Origin: CAZRIT01 sp964600225
GTDB lineage: Bacteria; Bacillota; Clostridia; Christensenellales; CAG-138
Length of the DNA: 35,297 nucleotides
Direction: 5' to 3'
Assembly: GCA_964600225.1 (NCBI GenBank)
Contig: CAZRIT010000014.1
Coordinates: 1 to 35,297 of the forward strand
Positions 8,467 to 16,722 of this stretch are shown here, in pieces. The notes below the pieces were generated by a model. That model did not search any database. It worked only from the letters and a program-made list of their open reading frames with translations, and had not been told where the DNA came from. Both the position numbers and the translations under genes were made by a program. Position 1 is the first letter of the stretch; each line of letters opens with the position of its first letter.

Positions 8467-9567
8467 ATGATCCCTCTTGACGAATATAAAGCGCTGTTGT
8501 CCGAGGCGGGCGCAAAGCTCAAGGCCTGCGGCGAGGCGCTCAACCCGGCCGAACTGCAAGCGGAGCTCAAGACGCTGGAAGACCAAATGGGCGGAACCGC
8601 ATTTTGGAACGACGTGGAGGAGGCCAACAAGGTCAACCGCCGCGCCAAGACGCTGCAAACCAAGCTGGCGCATTTTTCCAAGCTCACGGGCCGCTACGAC
8701 GATTTGATGACGCTGATTGAAATGGCCGAGGAGGAGCAGGACGACAGCCTTGTGGACGAAATCAAGTCCGAGACGGCGGGCGTGTGCGACGCCATCGAGG
8801 CCATGCAGCTATCGCAAATGCTCAAGGGCCCCTACGACAGTTCCAACGCCTTTTTGTCGCTGCACGCGGGCGCGGGCGGCACCGAGGCGCAGGACTGGAC
8901 GGAGATGCTCTACCGCATGTACACGCGCTATTGCGAGCGCTGCGGGTGGACGGTGCGCGAACTGGATATGCTCGACGGAGACGATGCGGGCGTCAAGTCC
9001 GTTACCTTTGAAGTCAGCGGCGAGAACGCCTACGGCTACCTCAAGGCCGAAAAGGGCGTGCACCGATTGGTGCGCATCTCCCCGTTCGACGCCAGCGGCC
9101 GCAGGCACACGTCGTTTTCCTCGCTGGACGTAACGCCCATCTTCGACGACGACACGGGCGACCTCAAAATCGACCCCGACGATCTGCGCGTGGATACCTA
9201 CCGTTCCAGCGGCGCGGGCGGCCAGCACGTCAACAAGACCAGCTCGGCCATCCGCATTACGCACCTGCCCACCAACATCGTGGTGCAGTGCCAGAACGAG
9301 CGCAGCCAGATACAAAACCGCGAAACGGCCATGCGCATGCTGCGCGGCAAGCTGCTGGAACTGCAGGAGCGCGAGCGCGAAATGCAGATGGCCAGCATCA
9401 AGGGCGAAATGAAAAAGATCGAATGGGGCAGCCAGATACGCTCCTATGTGTTCCAGCCGTATACGCTGGTGAAGGATCATCGCACGGGCTTTGAAAACGG
9501 CAATATCCAGGCCGTCATGGACGGCGAGCTGGATGGCTTCGTGCGCGCGTATCTGGTGCAAAGCTAA
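8467..9567 (+). CDS. prfB: Peptide chain release factor 2, without the programmed frameshift
   Basis: RF2 recognises UGA and UAA stop codons and triggers peptide release. The 366-residue product has the RF2 stop-codon motif SPF (205-207) and the catalytic GGQ (251-253). The gene reads as one frame from ATG 8467 to TAA. In many bacteria an in-frame UGA near codon 26 forces a +1 frameshift that autoregulates RF2; here the corresponding region (GEALNPAEL, 22-30) has no stop, so that control is absent. The ribosome site AAAGGAA (8453-8459) overlaps the end of secA. DUF368 begins 9 bp downstream. Confidence 0.97.
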   Translation: MIPLDEYKALLSEAGAKLKACGEALNPAELQAELKTLEDQMGGTAFWNDVEEANKVNRRAKTLQTKLAHFSKLTGRYDDLMTLIEMAEEEQDDSLVDEIKSETAGVCDAIEAMQLSQMLKGPYDSSNAFLSLHAGAGGTEAQDWTEMLYRMYTRYCERCGWTVRELDMLDGDDAGVKSVTFEVSGENAYGYLKAEKGVHRLVRISPFDASGRRHTSFSSLDVTPIFDDDTGDLKIDPDDLRVDTYRSSGAGGQHVNKTSSAIRITHLPTNIVVQCQNERSQIQNRETAMRMLRGKLLELQEREREMQMASIKGEMKKIEWGSQIRSYVFQPYTLVKDHRTGFENGNIQAVMDGELDGFVRAYLVQS

Positions 9568-9576
9568 GGCGTTGGC

Positions 9577-10634
9577 ATGGAAACGAATCACGCAAGCAAA
9601 ACCGATGCGGGGCTGCCCGCAGAAAAGGATTATACGCCGCACACGCTCGGCAAATGGCTGGTGCTGTTGATTCAAGGCGCCATCATCGGCGTGGGCGCTA
9701 TCCTGCCGGGGGTTTCGGGCGGCGTGCTGTGTGTGGTTTTTGGCATCTATCCGCCCATGATGGCGCTGCTGGCGCACCCGCTGCAGAGCTTTGGCAAGTA
9801 CTATCGGCTGTTCATCCCCGTCATCATCGGCTGGGCGCTGGGGTTTCTTGCGCTGGCGGGGGTGATTGCGGAACTGTTTGCAAAGGAATCCAACATCATC
9901 ACCTGCCTGTTCGTGGGCCTGATTGCGGGNNNNNNNNNNNNNNNNNNNNNNNNNNNNNNNNNNNNNNNNNNNNNNNNNNNNNNNNNNNNNNNNNNNNNNN
10001 NNNNNNNNNNNNNNNNNNNNNNNNNNNNNTGTTTGCAAAGGAATCCAACATCATCACCTGCCTGTTCGTGGGCCTGATTGCGGGGATGTTTCCCTCCCTG
10101 TTTCGGGAGGGCGCGCGCGACGGCCGCACGAAGGCCGCTTGGACGGCGCTGATTCTGAGTACGGCGCTGCTGCTGGGGCTGTTTATGCTGCTGCAATACG
10201 GCGTCGGCGTGCAGTTGACGCCTTCCGCACCGTGGTTTTTGTTTTGCGGGGCGCTGTGGGGCGTCAGCCTGATCGTGCCGGGCATGAGCTCGTCGTCGCT
10301 GTTGATATTTCTGGGGCTGTACTACCCCATGTCGGCGGGCATTGCGGCGCTGAACCCCGCGGTGATCGTGCCGTTTGTCATCGGGATTCTGCTGACTGTG
10401 CTGCTGCTGGCGCGCGGGGTGAATACATTGTTCGAGCGCCACTACGGCGTGGCGTTCCACTGCATAATCGGGTTTGTGATTGCGTCCACCATCCCGATTA
10501 TCCCGCTATCCTACAAAAGCGCGGGGCAGGGGCTGCTGTGCCTGCTGGTTGCGGCGGCAGGGTTTTTTGCTACGTTTTACATGGACAAGCTCGGCGAACG
10601 GACGCAGGACGCCCAAACGGGTGTGGATACATAA
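9577..10634 (+). CDS. DUF368 family membrane protein (PopT-type, putative undecaprenyl-phosphate translocase), interrupted by a gap
   Basis: A multi-pass membrane protein of family DUF368, some members of which (PopT) are reported to recycle undecaprenyl phosphate across the membrane. Two related motifs, GAILPGVSGGVL in the N-terminal half and SLIVPGMSSSSLL in the C-terminal half, suggest the internal repeat expected of a transporter. As given, 100 N residues (9930-10029) shift the frame. The 55 bases before the gap (9875-9929) are repeated exactly after it (10030-10084). Removing one copy plus the Ns deletes 155 bases and restores a single frame of 300 residues ending at TAA 10634. The gene is therefore very probably intact. 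It lies 9 bp after prfB. Confidence 0.88.
9875..10084. other. Assembly gap flanked by an exact 55-bp duplication
   Basis: 100 Ns at 9930-10029 separate two identical 55-bp stretches (9875-9929 and 10030-10084). This is what appears when two contigs that share an overlap are scaffolded without merging. It is not a biological repeat. Confidence 0.93.
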
Positions 10635-10700
10635 CCGATTGCTTACAATACCCGCTCCGCGCGGGATAACGAACGCGGAATAACAGGAGGGGATGTTTAC

Positions 10701-12446
10701 ATGAAGATGAGCGCATTGGTGGGGGAACGCTTCAAGGAGAAGCCCGCGGATTGTACAATTGAAAGCCACGCGCTGATGGTGCGCGGCGCTTACATCAAGC
10801 AGGTCAATACGGGCGTGTACTCGCTGTATACGCCTGCCCGCCGCATCACCCGAAAGATCGAAGCCATCATCCGCGAGGAGATGGACATGGTGGACGGGCA
10901 GGAGGTGCTGTTTCCCGTGGTGCTGCCCGCCGATCTTTGGAAGGAGAGCGGCCGCTATACGAGCGTGGGTAAGGAACTGCTGCGGCTGACCGATCGCTTC
11001 GGCGCCGAGCTGGTGCTGGGCATGACGCATGAGGAGGCCGCCGTGCACCTGGTGCGCGAGGCGGCCAAGTCGTACGCCAAGTACCCGTTCATGATCTATC
11101 AGATACAAACCAAGTATCGCGACGAGCCGCGCGCGCGCGGCGGTCTGATCCGCGTAAGGGAGTTTACCATGAAGGACGGGTACTCCTTCCACACCTCGCA
11201 GGCGGATTTGGCGGCCTATTACGAGCGCGTGCACCGCGCGTACGAGCGCATATTCAAGCGCGCAGGCTGCAAAAATGTGGTCTCCGTGCTGTCGGACTCG
11301 GGTATGATGGGCGGCAGCATCTCGCACGAGTTCATGCTGCTGACCGATATCGGCGAGGACACGCTTGCGCTGTGCAGCGAATGCGATTTTAAGGCCAACC
11401 TCGAGGCCGCGCCATGCATTGTGGATAACGTTGGCGCGGAAGCCATCGAGCCTCTCGAGGAGGTTTACACCCCGCACATGCAGACCATTACGGACGTGGC
11501 GGACTTTTTGCACGTCGAGCAAACGCGCACCTGCAAGGCCGTGGTCTATCAGCAAAACGCGGACGACCGCTACGTCATCGTGTTCATCCGCGGCGATCTG
11601 GAGGTCAACGAAACCAAGCTGCGTAATTACCTCTGTCAGGAAGTGCATGCGGGCGTCGTTACCGAGCATAGCGGCATCGTGGCGGGCTTTATCGGCATGA
11701 AGGGGCTGGATACGGAGCGCATCACGGTGGTGACCGACAGTTCGCTAAAGGGCATCGGCAGCCTGGTTGCGGGTGCAAACAAGCAGGATTACCATTATAA
11801 AGGCTTCAACATCGCGCGCGACGTGGGCGACGTGGCGTATGTCGACGTGGCCAAGGCGGTGGAGGGCGGCGTATGCCCCAAGTGCGGCAAGCGCGCGCTG
11901 ACCATATCCAACGGCATTGAGGTGGGCAACATCTTTCAGCTTGGCACCAAGTACTCCAAGGCCATGAACATGCAGTACCTCGATGAAAACGGGGAGCTCA
12001 ACTACCCCATCATGGGCTGCTACGGCATCGGCGTGGGCCGCCTTTGCGCATCGGTATGCGAGGAAAGCCACGATGACTTTGGCCCTGTGTGGCCCATCAC
12101 CATTGCGCCGTGGGAGGTGCACATCTGCTGCCTGCGCGCCGATCAGGACGATACGCGCTATGTGGCCGCAAAGCTCTACGATACGCTGCAATCCATGGGC
12201 GTGGAAACCGTGCTGGACGACCGCGCCATCAGCCCGGGCGTGATGTTCTCGGAGGCGGATCTGATGGGTCTTCCCATCCGCGTGACCGTCAGCCCCCGCA
12301 ACATGAAGGAGGGCGTGGTGGAGATTTCCACGCGCGACAAACGCTTCCAAAAGAAGGTGCCCGTGGACGGCGCGGCTGCGGTCATTACGGCCATGCGCGC
12401 GCAGCTATATCAGGAGATTGCCTCCGCTGTGCCGGAGAGCGTATAA
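10701..12446 (+). CDS. proS: Prolyl-tRNA synthetase, bacterial type with editing domain
   Basis: Charges tRNA-Pro with proline. The 581-residue length and architecture match the bacterial (ProS type) enzyme. The class II catalytic core has 'LGMTHEEAAVHLV' and motif 2 'RVREFTMKDGYSFH'. An inserted YbaK-like editing domain (about residues 230-390) is expected to clear Ala-tRNA-Pro and includes the 'TCKAVVYQ' and 'GIGSLVAGAN' segments. Motif 3 is GCYGIGVGRL, and the C-terminal anticodon-binding domain begins near 'PWEVHICCL'. A strong AGGAGGGG site precedes ATG 10701. No T-box leader was recognised upstream; only a short CCCGC/GCGGG hairpin lies between DUF368 and this gene. Confidence 0.97.
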   Translation: MKMSALVGERFKEKPADCTIESHALMVRGAYIKQVNTGVYSLYTPARRITRKIEAIIREEMDMVDGQEVLFPVVLPADLWKESGRYTSVGKELLRLTDRFGAELVLGMTHEEAAVHLVREAAKSYAKYPFMIYQIQTKYRDEPRARGGLIRVREFTMKDGYSFHTSQADLAAYYERVHRAYERIFKRAGCKNVVSVLSDSGMMGGSISHEFMLLTDIGEDTLALCSECDFKANLEAAPCIVDNVGAEAIEPLEEVYTPHMQTITDVADFLHVEQTRTCKAVVYQQNADDRYVIVFIRGDLEVNETKLRNYLCQEVHAGVVTEHSGIVAGFIGMKGLDTERITVVTDSSLKGIGSLVAGANKQDYHYKGFNIARDVGDVAYVDVAKAVEGGVCPKCGKRALTISNGIEVGNIFQLGTKYSKAMNMQYLDENGELNYPIMGCYGIGVGRLCASVCEESHDDFGPVWPITIAPWEVHICCLRADQDDTRYVAAKLYDTLQSMGVETVLDDRAISPGVMFSEADLMGLPIRVTVSPRNMKEGVVEISTRDKRFQKKVPVDGAAAVITAMRAQLYQEIASAVPESV

Positions 12447-12496
12447 TGAACGCATAGCATGCATAATATTCCCTGAAGCACAAAACGGAAACACGA

Positions 12497-12524
12497 AAAA
12501 TGCGTCAATCGAGGCGCATTTTCT
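12497..12524 (+). terminator. Possible terminator after proS
   Basis: AAAATGCG (12497-12504) pairs with CGCATTTT (12515-12522) around a 10-base loop. The arms are AT-flanked but the T tract is only part of the stem, so termination strength is uncertain. Confidence 0.5.
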
Positions 12525-12563
12525 GTATGAAAAAAGTTTTTGGAAAAAATTTTAAAAAATGCA

Positions 12564-12592
12564 TTGACAACGCATAATTATGCGCGTATAAT
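12564..12592 (+). promoter_or_regulatory. Consensus promoter with an operator-like palindrome in the spacer
   Basis: TTGACA (12564-12569), 17-bp spacer, TATAAT (12587-12592), both hexamers perfect. The spacer holds the perfect 14-bp palindrome CGCATAATTATGCG (12571-12584), so a bound protein would block RNA polymerase. It controls the amino-acid ABC transporter and M20 hydrolase genes. The regulator is unknown; the ATAATTAT core is loosely reminiscent of ArgR boxes, but the match is not good enough to name it. Confidence 0.8.
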
Positions 12593-12633
12593 GCCAAGAA
12601 AAACAAGACATTGACTTTGGGAGGAACATCACA

Positions 12634-13560
12634 ATGAAAAAGATTCTTGCAATTGCTTTGGCGGTATTGTTTGTATTCGCTACGGTCGGCTGCGGCACAC
12701 AGCCCGCTGCCGCCCCCGAACCCACGGCACAGCCCGCGGCGGACGCCGCTTCGCAGCCCGAACCGCAGGTCCCCGCGATCAAGACGGTTGTGGAAGGCAA
12801 GCTCACGGTTGCCCTTAGCCCCGACTTTTCGCCGATGGAGTTTGTCGACACCACCAAATCGGGTCAGGATCAGTACGTTGGCTTCGATGTCACCCTTGCC
12901 AACTACCTGGCCGACGAAATGGGCCTGACGCTGGAGATCAAGCCGATGTCGTTTGACGCTTGCCAGGCGGCGGTGCAGCTGGGCAGCGTGGATATGTCCA
13001 TCTCGGGCTTTAGCTGGACGGCGGAGCGTGCGGAGAACTTCCTGCTTTCCGATTACTACATTGCGGGTGAGAATGAGACCGAGCAGGCCATCATCACCAC
13101 CAAGGCCAACGAGGGCGCATGGACCACCGTGGAAAGCTTTGCGGGCAAGAAGATTGGCGCGCAGGCCACGTCCCTGCAGGAAAACCTCTGCAAGGAAACG
13201 TTTGGCGACACCATCACGCTGGAGTTGTTCAAGTCCATTGACGATGGCATTCTGGCGTTGCAGACGGGCAAGATCGACGCCATGGCGGTCGCCATGGGCA
13301 ACGGGGAATCCATCGTTGCCGCCAATCCCGACGGGCTTGCCTTCACGGGCTACACGTTCGATGTAGCCGACGAGTCCAAGAACAACGTCATCATGCTCAA
13401 CAAGGCCAGCACGGAGATGCTGGAAAAGGTCAACGAGCTGTTGGGCAAGGCGCTGGAAGCGAACATGTACGCAGGCTGGTATGCGGATGCGCAGGCATTG
13501 GCGGGCATCGAGACGGCAGCCGACGTGAGTTACGACGATCAGGGTAACGTTGCGGGCTGA
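12634..13560 (+). CDS. Polar amino-acid ABC transporter, substrate-binding lipoprotein
   Basis: An extracellular family 3 solute-binding protein of 308 residues. The signal peptide is followed by a lipidation cysteine at C20 (ATVGC) and a Pro/Ala/Glu-rich linker (about 21-50). The binding domain then shows typical features: 'LTVALSPDFSPMEF', 'VGFDVTLANYLADEMGL', 'VDMSISGFSWTAERAENF' and 'SFAGKKIGAQATSLQE'. Substrate is probably a polar amino acid or related small acid, but the ligand-contacting residues do not let me name it. The start at 12634 has GGGAGGAA upstream. The permease and ATPase follow on the same strand, and a hairpin lies between this gene and the permease. Confidence 0.92.
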   Translation: MKKILAIALAVLFVFATVGCGTQPAAAPEPTAQPAADAASQPEPQVPAIKTVVEGKLTVALSPDFSPMEFVDTTKSGQDQYVGFDVTLANYLADEMGLTLEIKPMSFDACQAAVQLGSVDMSISGFSWTAERAENFLLSDYYIAGENETEQAIITTKANEGAWTTVESFAGKKIGAQATSLQENLCKETFGDTITLELFKSIDDGILALQTGKIDAMAVAMGNGESIVAANPDGLAFTGYTFDVADESKNNVIMLNKASTEMLEKVNELLGKALEANMYAGWYADAQALAGIETAADVSYDDQGNVAG

Positions 13561-13584
13561 CCGCACGCCTGACAGCATACGGAG

Positions 13585-13607
13585 AGCGCCGAAAGGGTTT
13601 CGGCGCT
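13585..13607 (+). terminator. Hairpin between binding-protein and permease genes
   Basis: AGCGCCGAAA (13585-13594) pairs perfectly with TTTCGGCGCT (13598-13607) around a GGG loop. Only a weak T tract follows. Such a hairpin could act as a leaky terminator or mRNA 3' stabiliser that raises binding-protein output over the permease and ATPase. Confidence 0.65.
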
Positions 13608-13693
13608 TTCCGATTGTTCAACGGCCGCGTTGCGGCAAGCAGACAAACGCCGAAGGAACTAGCGTTTTTCGGCACAGGTGAGGAGGTATTCCT

Positions 13694-14377
13694 TTGACGT
13701 TTTCATCCATTGTAGCCAACATCATCAAGCTCTTGGGAAAATACTGGCAGGTATTTTTGATCAAGGGCGTCAGCATTACGCTGCTGCTGTCGGCCATCAC
13801 GGTATTCTTTGGCGCAATCATCGGGTCGCTGCTGGCCATCGGCAAGATGTCGCGCTTCAAGCCCCTGCGGTTTGTCATCACGGCGTTTGTGGAGGTCATC
13901 CGCGGCACGCCCATCCTGTTGCAATTATACATCGGGTATTTCATTGTGCCGCTGATGTTCCCCGCGCTGGGCCTGAGCACGTTTGCGTGCGTGGCGGTTT
14001 CGCTGGTCATCAACAGCTCCGCGTATGTATCCGAGGTGGTGCGCTCGGGCATTCAGGCGGTGGACAAGGGGCAGACCGAGGCGGCCAGAAGCCTTGGGCT
14101 GACCCAGACGCAGACGCTGCTCAAGGTCGTGCTGCCGCAGGCGGTTAAAAACATTCTTCCCGCGCTGGGCAACGAGTTCATCATGATCATCAAGGAGACG
14201 TCGCTGGCCTCCACGTTCTTTGTGGGCGACCTGATGACCTCCTACCTCACCGTCAAGGGCGCGACGTATCTGGCGTTTGAAAGCCTGATTATCGTGGGCG
14301 TGATCTACTTTGTGCTCACCTTCTCGTTGAGCAAGGCCGTCGGCGCATTTGAAAGGAGGCTGAAGAGCAGTGACTGA
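13694..14377 (+). CDS. Polar amino-acid ABC transporter, permease
   Basis: The membrane subunit of the importer, 227 residues with about five helices, of the His/Glu/Gln/Arg permease family. The ATPase-contacting EAA loop is clear (EAARSLGLTQTQTLLKVVLPQ region, about residues 136-155), as is the family segment 'VEVIRGTPILLQL'. The start codon is TTG at 13694, supported by AGGAGGT (13681-13687) six bases upstream. Its end overlaps the ATPase start by 8 bp, so the two are translationally coupled. A single permease gene suggests a homodimeric channel. Confidence 0.93.
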   Translation: MTFSSIVANIIKLLGKYWQVFLIKGVSITLLLSAITVFFGAIIGSLLAIGKMSRFKPLRFVITAFVEVIRGTPILLQLYIGYFIVPLMFPALGLSTFACVAVSLVINSSAYVSEVVRSGIQAVDKGQTEAARSLGLTQTQTLLKVVLPQAVKNILPALGNEFIMIIKETSLASTFFVGDLMTSYLTVKGATYLAFESLIIVGVIYFVLTFSLSKAVGAFERRLKSSD

Positions 14378-15113
14378 CAACGTATTGATTCAAACCATCA
14401 ATCTGGAAAAGAGCTTTGGCGAGCTCAAGGTGCTGCGCGGCATCAACGAAGTCATCCACAAGGGCGAGGTCGTCACCGTCATCGGCCCCTCGGGCGGCGG
14501 CAAGAGCACGTTTTTGCGGTGCCTGAACATGCTGGAGGTGCCCACTGCGGGCGATGTGATATTCGAGGGCGTCAAGCTCAACGACAAGGCCACCGATATC
14601 AACCTCTACCGTCAGCGGATGGGCATGGTGTTCCAAAACTTCAATGTGTTCCCGCACATGACCGTGCTGGAAAACATCACCATGGCGCCCGTCATGCTCA
14701 AGAAAAAGACGCAGGCGCAGGCGGACGAATCCGCCAGGGAGCTGCTCAACCGCGTGGGCTTGTTCGATAAGCTCAACGAATACCCCAAGAAGCTTTCGGG
14801 CGGGCAGAAGCAGCGGCTGGCCATCGTGCGCGCATTGGCCATGGAGCCCGATGTGATGCTGTTTGACGAGCCGACCAGCGCGCTCGACCCCGAGATGGTG
14901 GGCGAGGTGCTCTCCGTCATCCAGTCTCTGGTGGAAAGCGGCATGACCTCGGTCATCGTGACCCACGTCATGGGCTTTGCCAAGGAGGTTTCCGACCGCG
15001 TGCTGTTCATGGACGAGGGGCTGATACTGGAGCAGGGCAAGCCCGCCGATATCTTCGGCAGCCCGAAGCAGAAGCGCACGCAGGAATTTTTGAGCAAGGT
15101 ATTGTTGGTGTAA
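14370..15113 (+). CDS. Polar amino-acid ABC transporter, ATPase (GlnQ type)
   Basis: The 247-residue cytoplasmic energising subunit. Walker A is GPSGGGKST (39-47), the Q-loop is around FQNFNVFPHMT (88-98), the signature is LSGGQKQR (142-149), Walker B is LFDEP (164-168) and the switch histidine is H199. The start is GTG 14370, with AGGAGG a few bases upstream inside the permease gene. The next gene begins only 2 bp after the stop. With the preceding two genes it forms a complete importer. Confidence 0.95.
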   Translation: MTDNVLIQTINLEKSFGELKVLRGINEVIHKGEVVTVIGPSGGGKSTFLRCLNMLEVPTAGDVIFEGVKLNDKATDINLYRQRMGMVFQNFNVFPHMTVLENITMAPVMLKKKTQAQADESARELLNRVGLFDKLNEYPKKLSGGQKQRLAIVRALAMEPDVMLFDEPTSALDPEMVGEVLSVIQSLVESGMTSVIVTHVMGFAKEVSDRVLFMDEGLILEQGKPADIFGSPKQKRTQEFLSKVLLV

Positions 15114-15115
15114 GC

Positions 15116-16537
15116 ATGGAAAACCAAAAGCAACAGGCAATTGCCTATATCGATGCGCATGCGGACCTGTTTACGTCCGTTTCCGACGATGTGTGGGGCT
15201 ATGCGGAGCTGTCGCTTGCCGAGGTACAGTCCTGCGAGCGCTACCGCAAGGCGCTCACCGAGGCGGGCTTTACCGTACAGGTGGGCCTGCACGGCGTGGA
15301 TACGGCCGTTACGGGCACCTTTGGCAGCGGGCATCCCGTCATCGGCATACTCGCCGAGTACGATGCGCTCTCGGGCCTGTCGCAGGCGGGCGGCGCGACC
15401 CATAAGACGCCCGAACCCGGCATGACCGATGGCCACGGCTGCGGGCACAACCTGCTCGGCGCGGGCTCGCTGGCCGCGGCGTGCGCGGTCAAGGCGTATC
15501 TGGAGGCCACGGGCAAGCCCGGCACGGTCATCTTTTACGGGTGCCCGGGCGAGGAGGGCGGCGCCGCCAAGACGATATTCGCCAAGCAGAACGAGTTTTG
15601 CAAGCTGGACGCGGCCTTTAGCTGGCACCCAGACGACGTCAACGAGGTGCAGACGGGTCGCTACATGGCCTGCATACAAACGGAGTATCAATTTACGGGC
15701 GTATCCTCGCATGCGGCGGGCGCGCCCGAGCAGGGGCGCAGCGCGCTGGACGCCGTGGCGCTGATGAACGTGGGCGTGCAGTTTTTGCGCGAGCACATGC
15801 CGCGCTCCGCCAGCATCCACTATGCCGTCACCGACGCGGGCGGCGTATCGCCCAACGTTGTGCAGGCCAACGCCAAGGTTTTGTACATGGTGCGCGACGA
15901 AAGCGTGCACAGCGCATTGAAGCTGCAAAAACGTGTGGACGATATCGCGCTGGGCGCATCGCTCATGACGGGCACGACGTTTGAGAAGCATTTTATCGAC
16001 GGCACGTCCGATACCATGCCAAACAAGGTGCTGGGCGAGCTGATGTACCAAAACCTTGTCAACACGCCGCTGCCGACCTATACCGAGGCCGAGCGCAGAT
16101 TTGCCGACGAGCTGGCCGCAACCTATGCCGACCGGGTCGAGGGGCTTCCCGGTACGGGTGCGCGGCAGGACGAGGGCATCGCCGCCGTCGTTTCCGAGCA
16201 GACACAGGGCGGCAAGCGTGTGCTGAACGATTTTGTCATGCCGCTGTACTACTCGCTTGCTCCCGTGCCCGGCTCCACCGATGTGGGCGACGTGAGCTGG
16301 CAAACGCCCACGGCGCAGATTTCGGCGGTGACGCACCCCAGCCTCTGCCCCGGGCACTCGTGGCAGAACGTCTCCTGCGGCAAAACCTCCATTGCCCACA
16401 AGGGCATGCTGTACGCCGCGCGCGTCATGGCGGGCGCCGCCATCGATGTGCTGGCCGATCCGTCCGTTCTCGTGCCCGCCAGGGCCGAGTTTACAAAGAA
16501 CACCGCCAAGGGGTACGTTTCGCCGATCCCCGACTAG
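15116..16537 (+). CDS. M20 family amidohydrolase, AbgB-like
   Basis: A 473-residue cytoplasmic metallo-amidohydrolase of peptidase family M20, with the length and layout of AbgB (p-aminobenzoyl-glutamate hydrolase subunit B). Metal-site motifs are DGHGCGHN (105-112, with C109 and H111 as likely ligands), the general-base pair in PGEEGG (E146/E147), and SWHPDD (H171). A dimerisation insert follows the 'SSHAAGAPEQGRSALDAV' segment. It begins 2 bp after the ATPase stop without its own clear ribosome site, so translation is probably coupled. This suggests it cleaves what the transporter brings in, for example an N-acyl amino acid or dipeptide. No AbgA partner is next to it, so the true substrate is open. 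Confidence 0.88.
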   Translation: MENQKQQAIAYIDAHADLFTSVSDDVWGYAELSLAEVQSCERYRKALTEAGFTVQVGLHGVDTAVTGTFGSGHPVIGILAEYDALSGLSQAGGATHKTPEPGMTDGHGCGHNLLGAGSLAAACAVKAYLEATGKPGTVIFYGCPGEEGGAAKTIFAKQNEFCKLDAAFSWHPDDVNEVQTGRYMACIQTEYQFTGVSSHAAGAPEQGRSALDAVALMNVGVQFLREHMPRSASIHYAVTDAGGVSPNVVQANAKVLYMVRDESVHSALKLQKRVDDIALGASLMTGTTFEKHFIDGTSDTMPNKVLGELMYQNLVNTPLPTYTEAERRFADELAATYADRVEGLPGTGARQDEGIAAVVSEQTQGGKRVLNDFVMPLYYSLAPVPGSTDVGDVSWQTPTAQISAVTHPSLCPGHSWQNVSCGKTSIAHKGMLYAARVMAGAAIDVLADPSVLVPARAEFTKNTAKGYVSPIPD

Positions 16538-16549
16538 TACGGGGGCTTT

Positions 16550-16675
16550 GTTCCTTTCTTTGGAAAGAAAGGAACCGAAAGAAACTTATAAATATCGATT
16601 TGTCATTCTGACAATATTTATGAAGTTTTTCTGTTTCTCTTTTTTCAAAAAGAGAAAGAATAAGAAAAAAGACAA
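16550..16675. repeat. Junction hairpin repeat, copy between convergent genes
   Basis: Between the convergent M20 and rnfB genes. GTTCCTTTCTTT (16550-16561) and AAAGAAAGGAAC (16564-16575) form a perfect 12-bp hairpin, followed by CGAAAGAAACTTATAAA. A TTGTCA-ttc-TGACAA dyad comes next, then 'AAGTTTTTCTG' and a second hairpin (TTTCTCTTTTT... to ...AAAAAGAGAAA, 16634-16657). The same modules in the same order occur at 25545-25860, with part at 228-266. Confidence 0.8.
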
Positions 16676-16680
16676 TAGAC

Positions 16681-16706
16681 AAGGCGGCTGCGTGAGCAGC
16701 CGCCTT
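16681..16706 (-). terminator. Terminator of the rnf operon
   Basis: An 11-bp perfect stem (AAGGCGGCTGC 16681-16691 with GCAGCCGCCTT 16696-16706, loop of 4) lies just past the rnfB stop on the minus strand. T-rich sequence follows in that direction. The icd operon ends with a nearly identical hairpin. Confidence 0.8.
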
Positions 16707-16722
16707 TCGTACCGTAACGGGA

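Noticed and set aside
8520..8560. Programmed frameshift site in prfB
   Set aside because: No in-frame TGA or CTTTGA sequence in the expected region; one frame encodes full-length RF2.
9930..10029. Two partial DUF368 genes or a frameshifted pseudogene
   Set aside because: The 55-bp flanking identity and the frame restored on collapse show that the split is an assembly artefact.
10635..10700. T-box or other leader upstream of proS
   Set aside because: The interval is only 66 bp with a short CCCGC/GCGGG hairpin; there is no T-box sequence or specifier stem.
14612..16399. Long antisense reading frame over the ATPase and M20 genes
   Set aside because: It spans two real genes on the other strand and has no domain signature.
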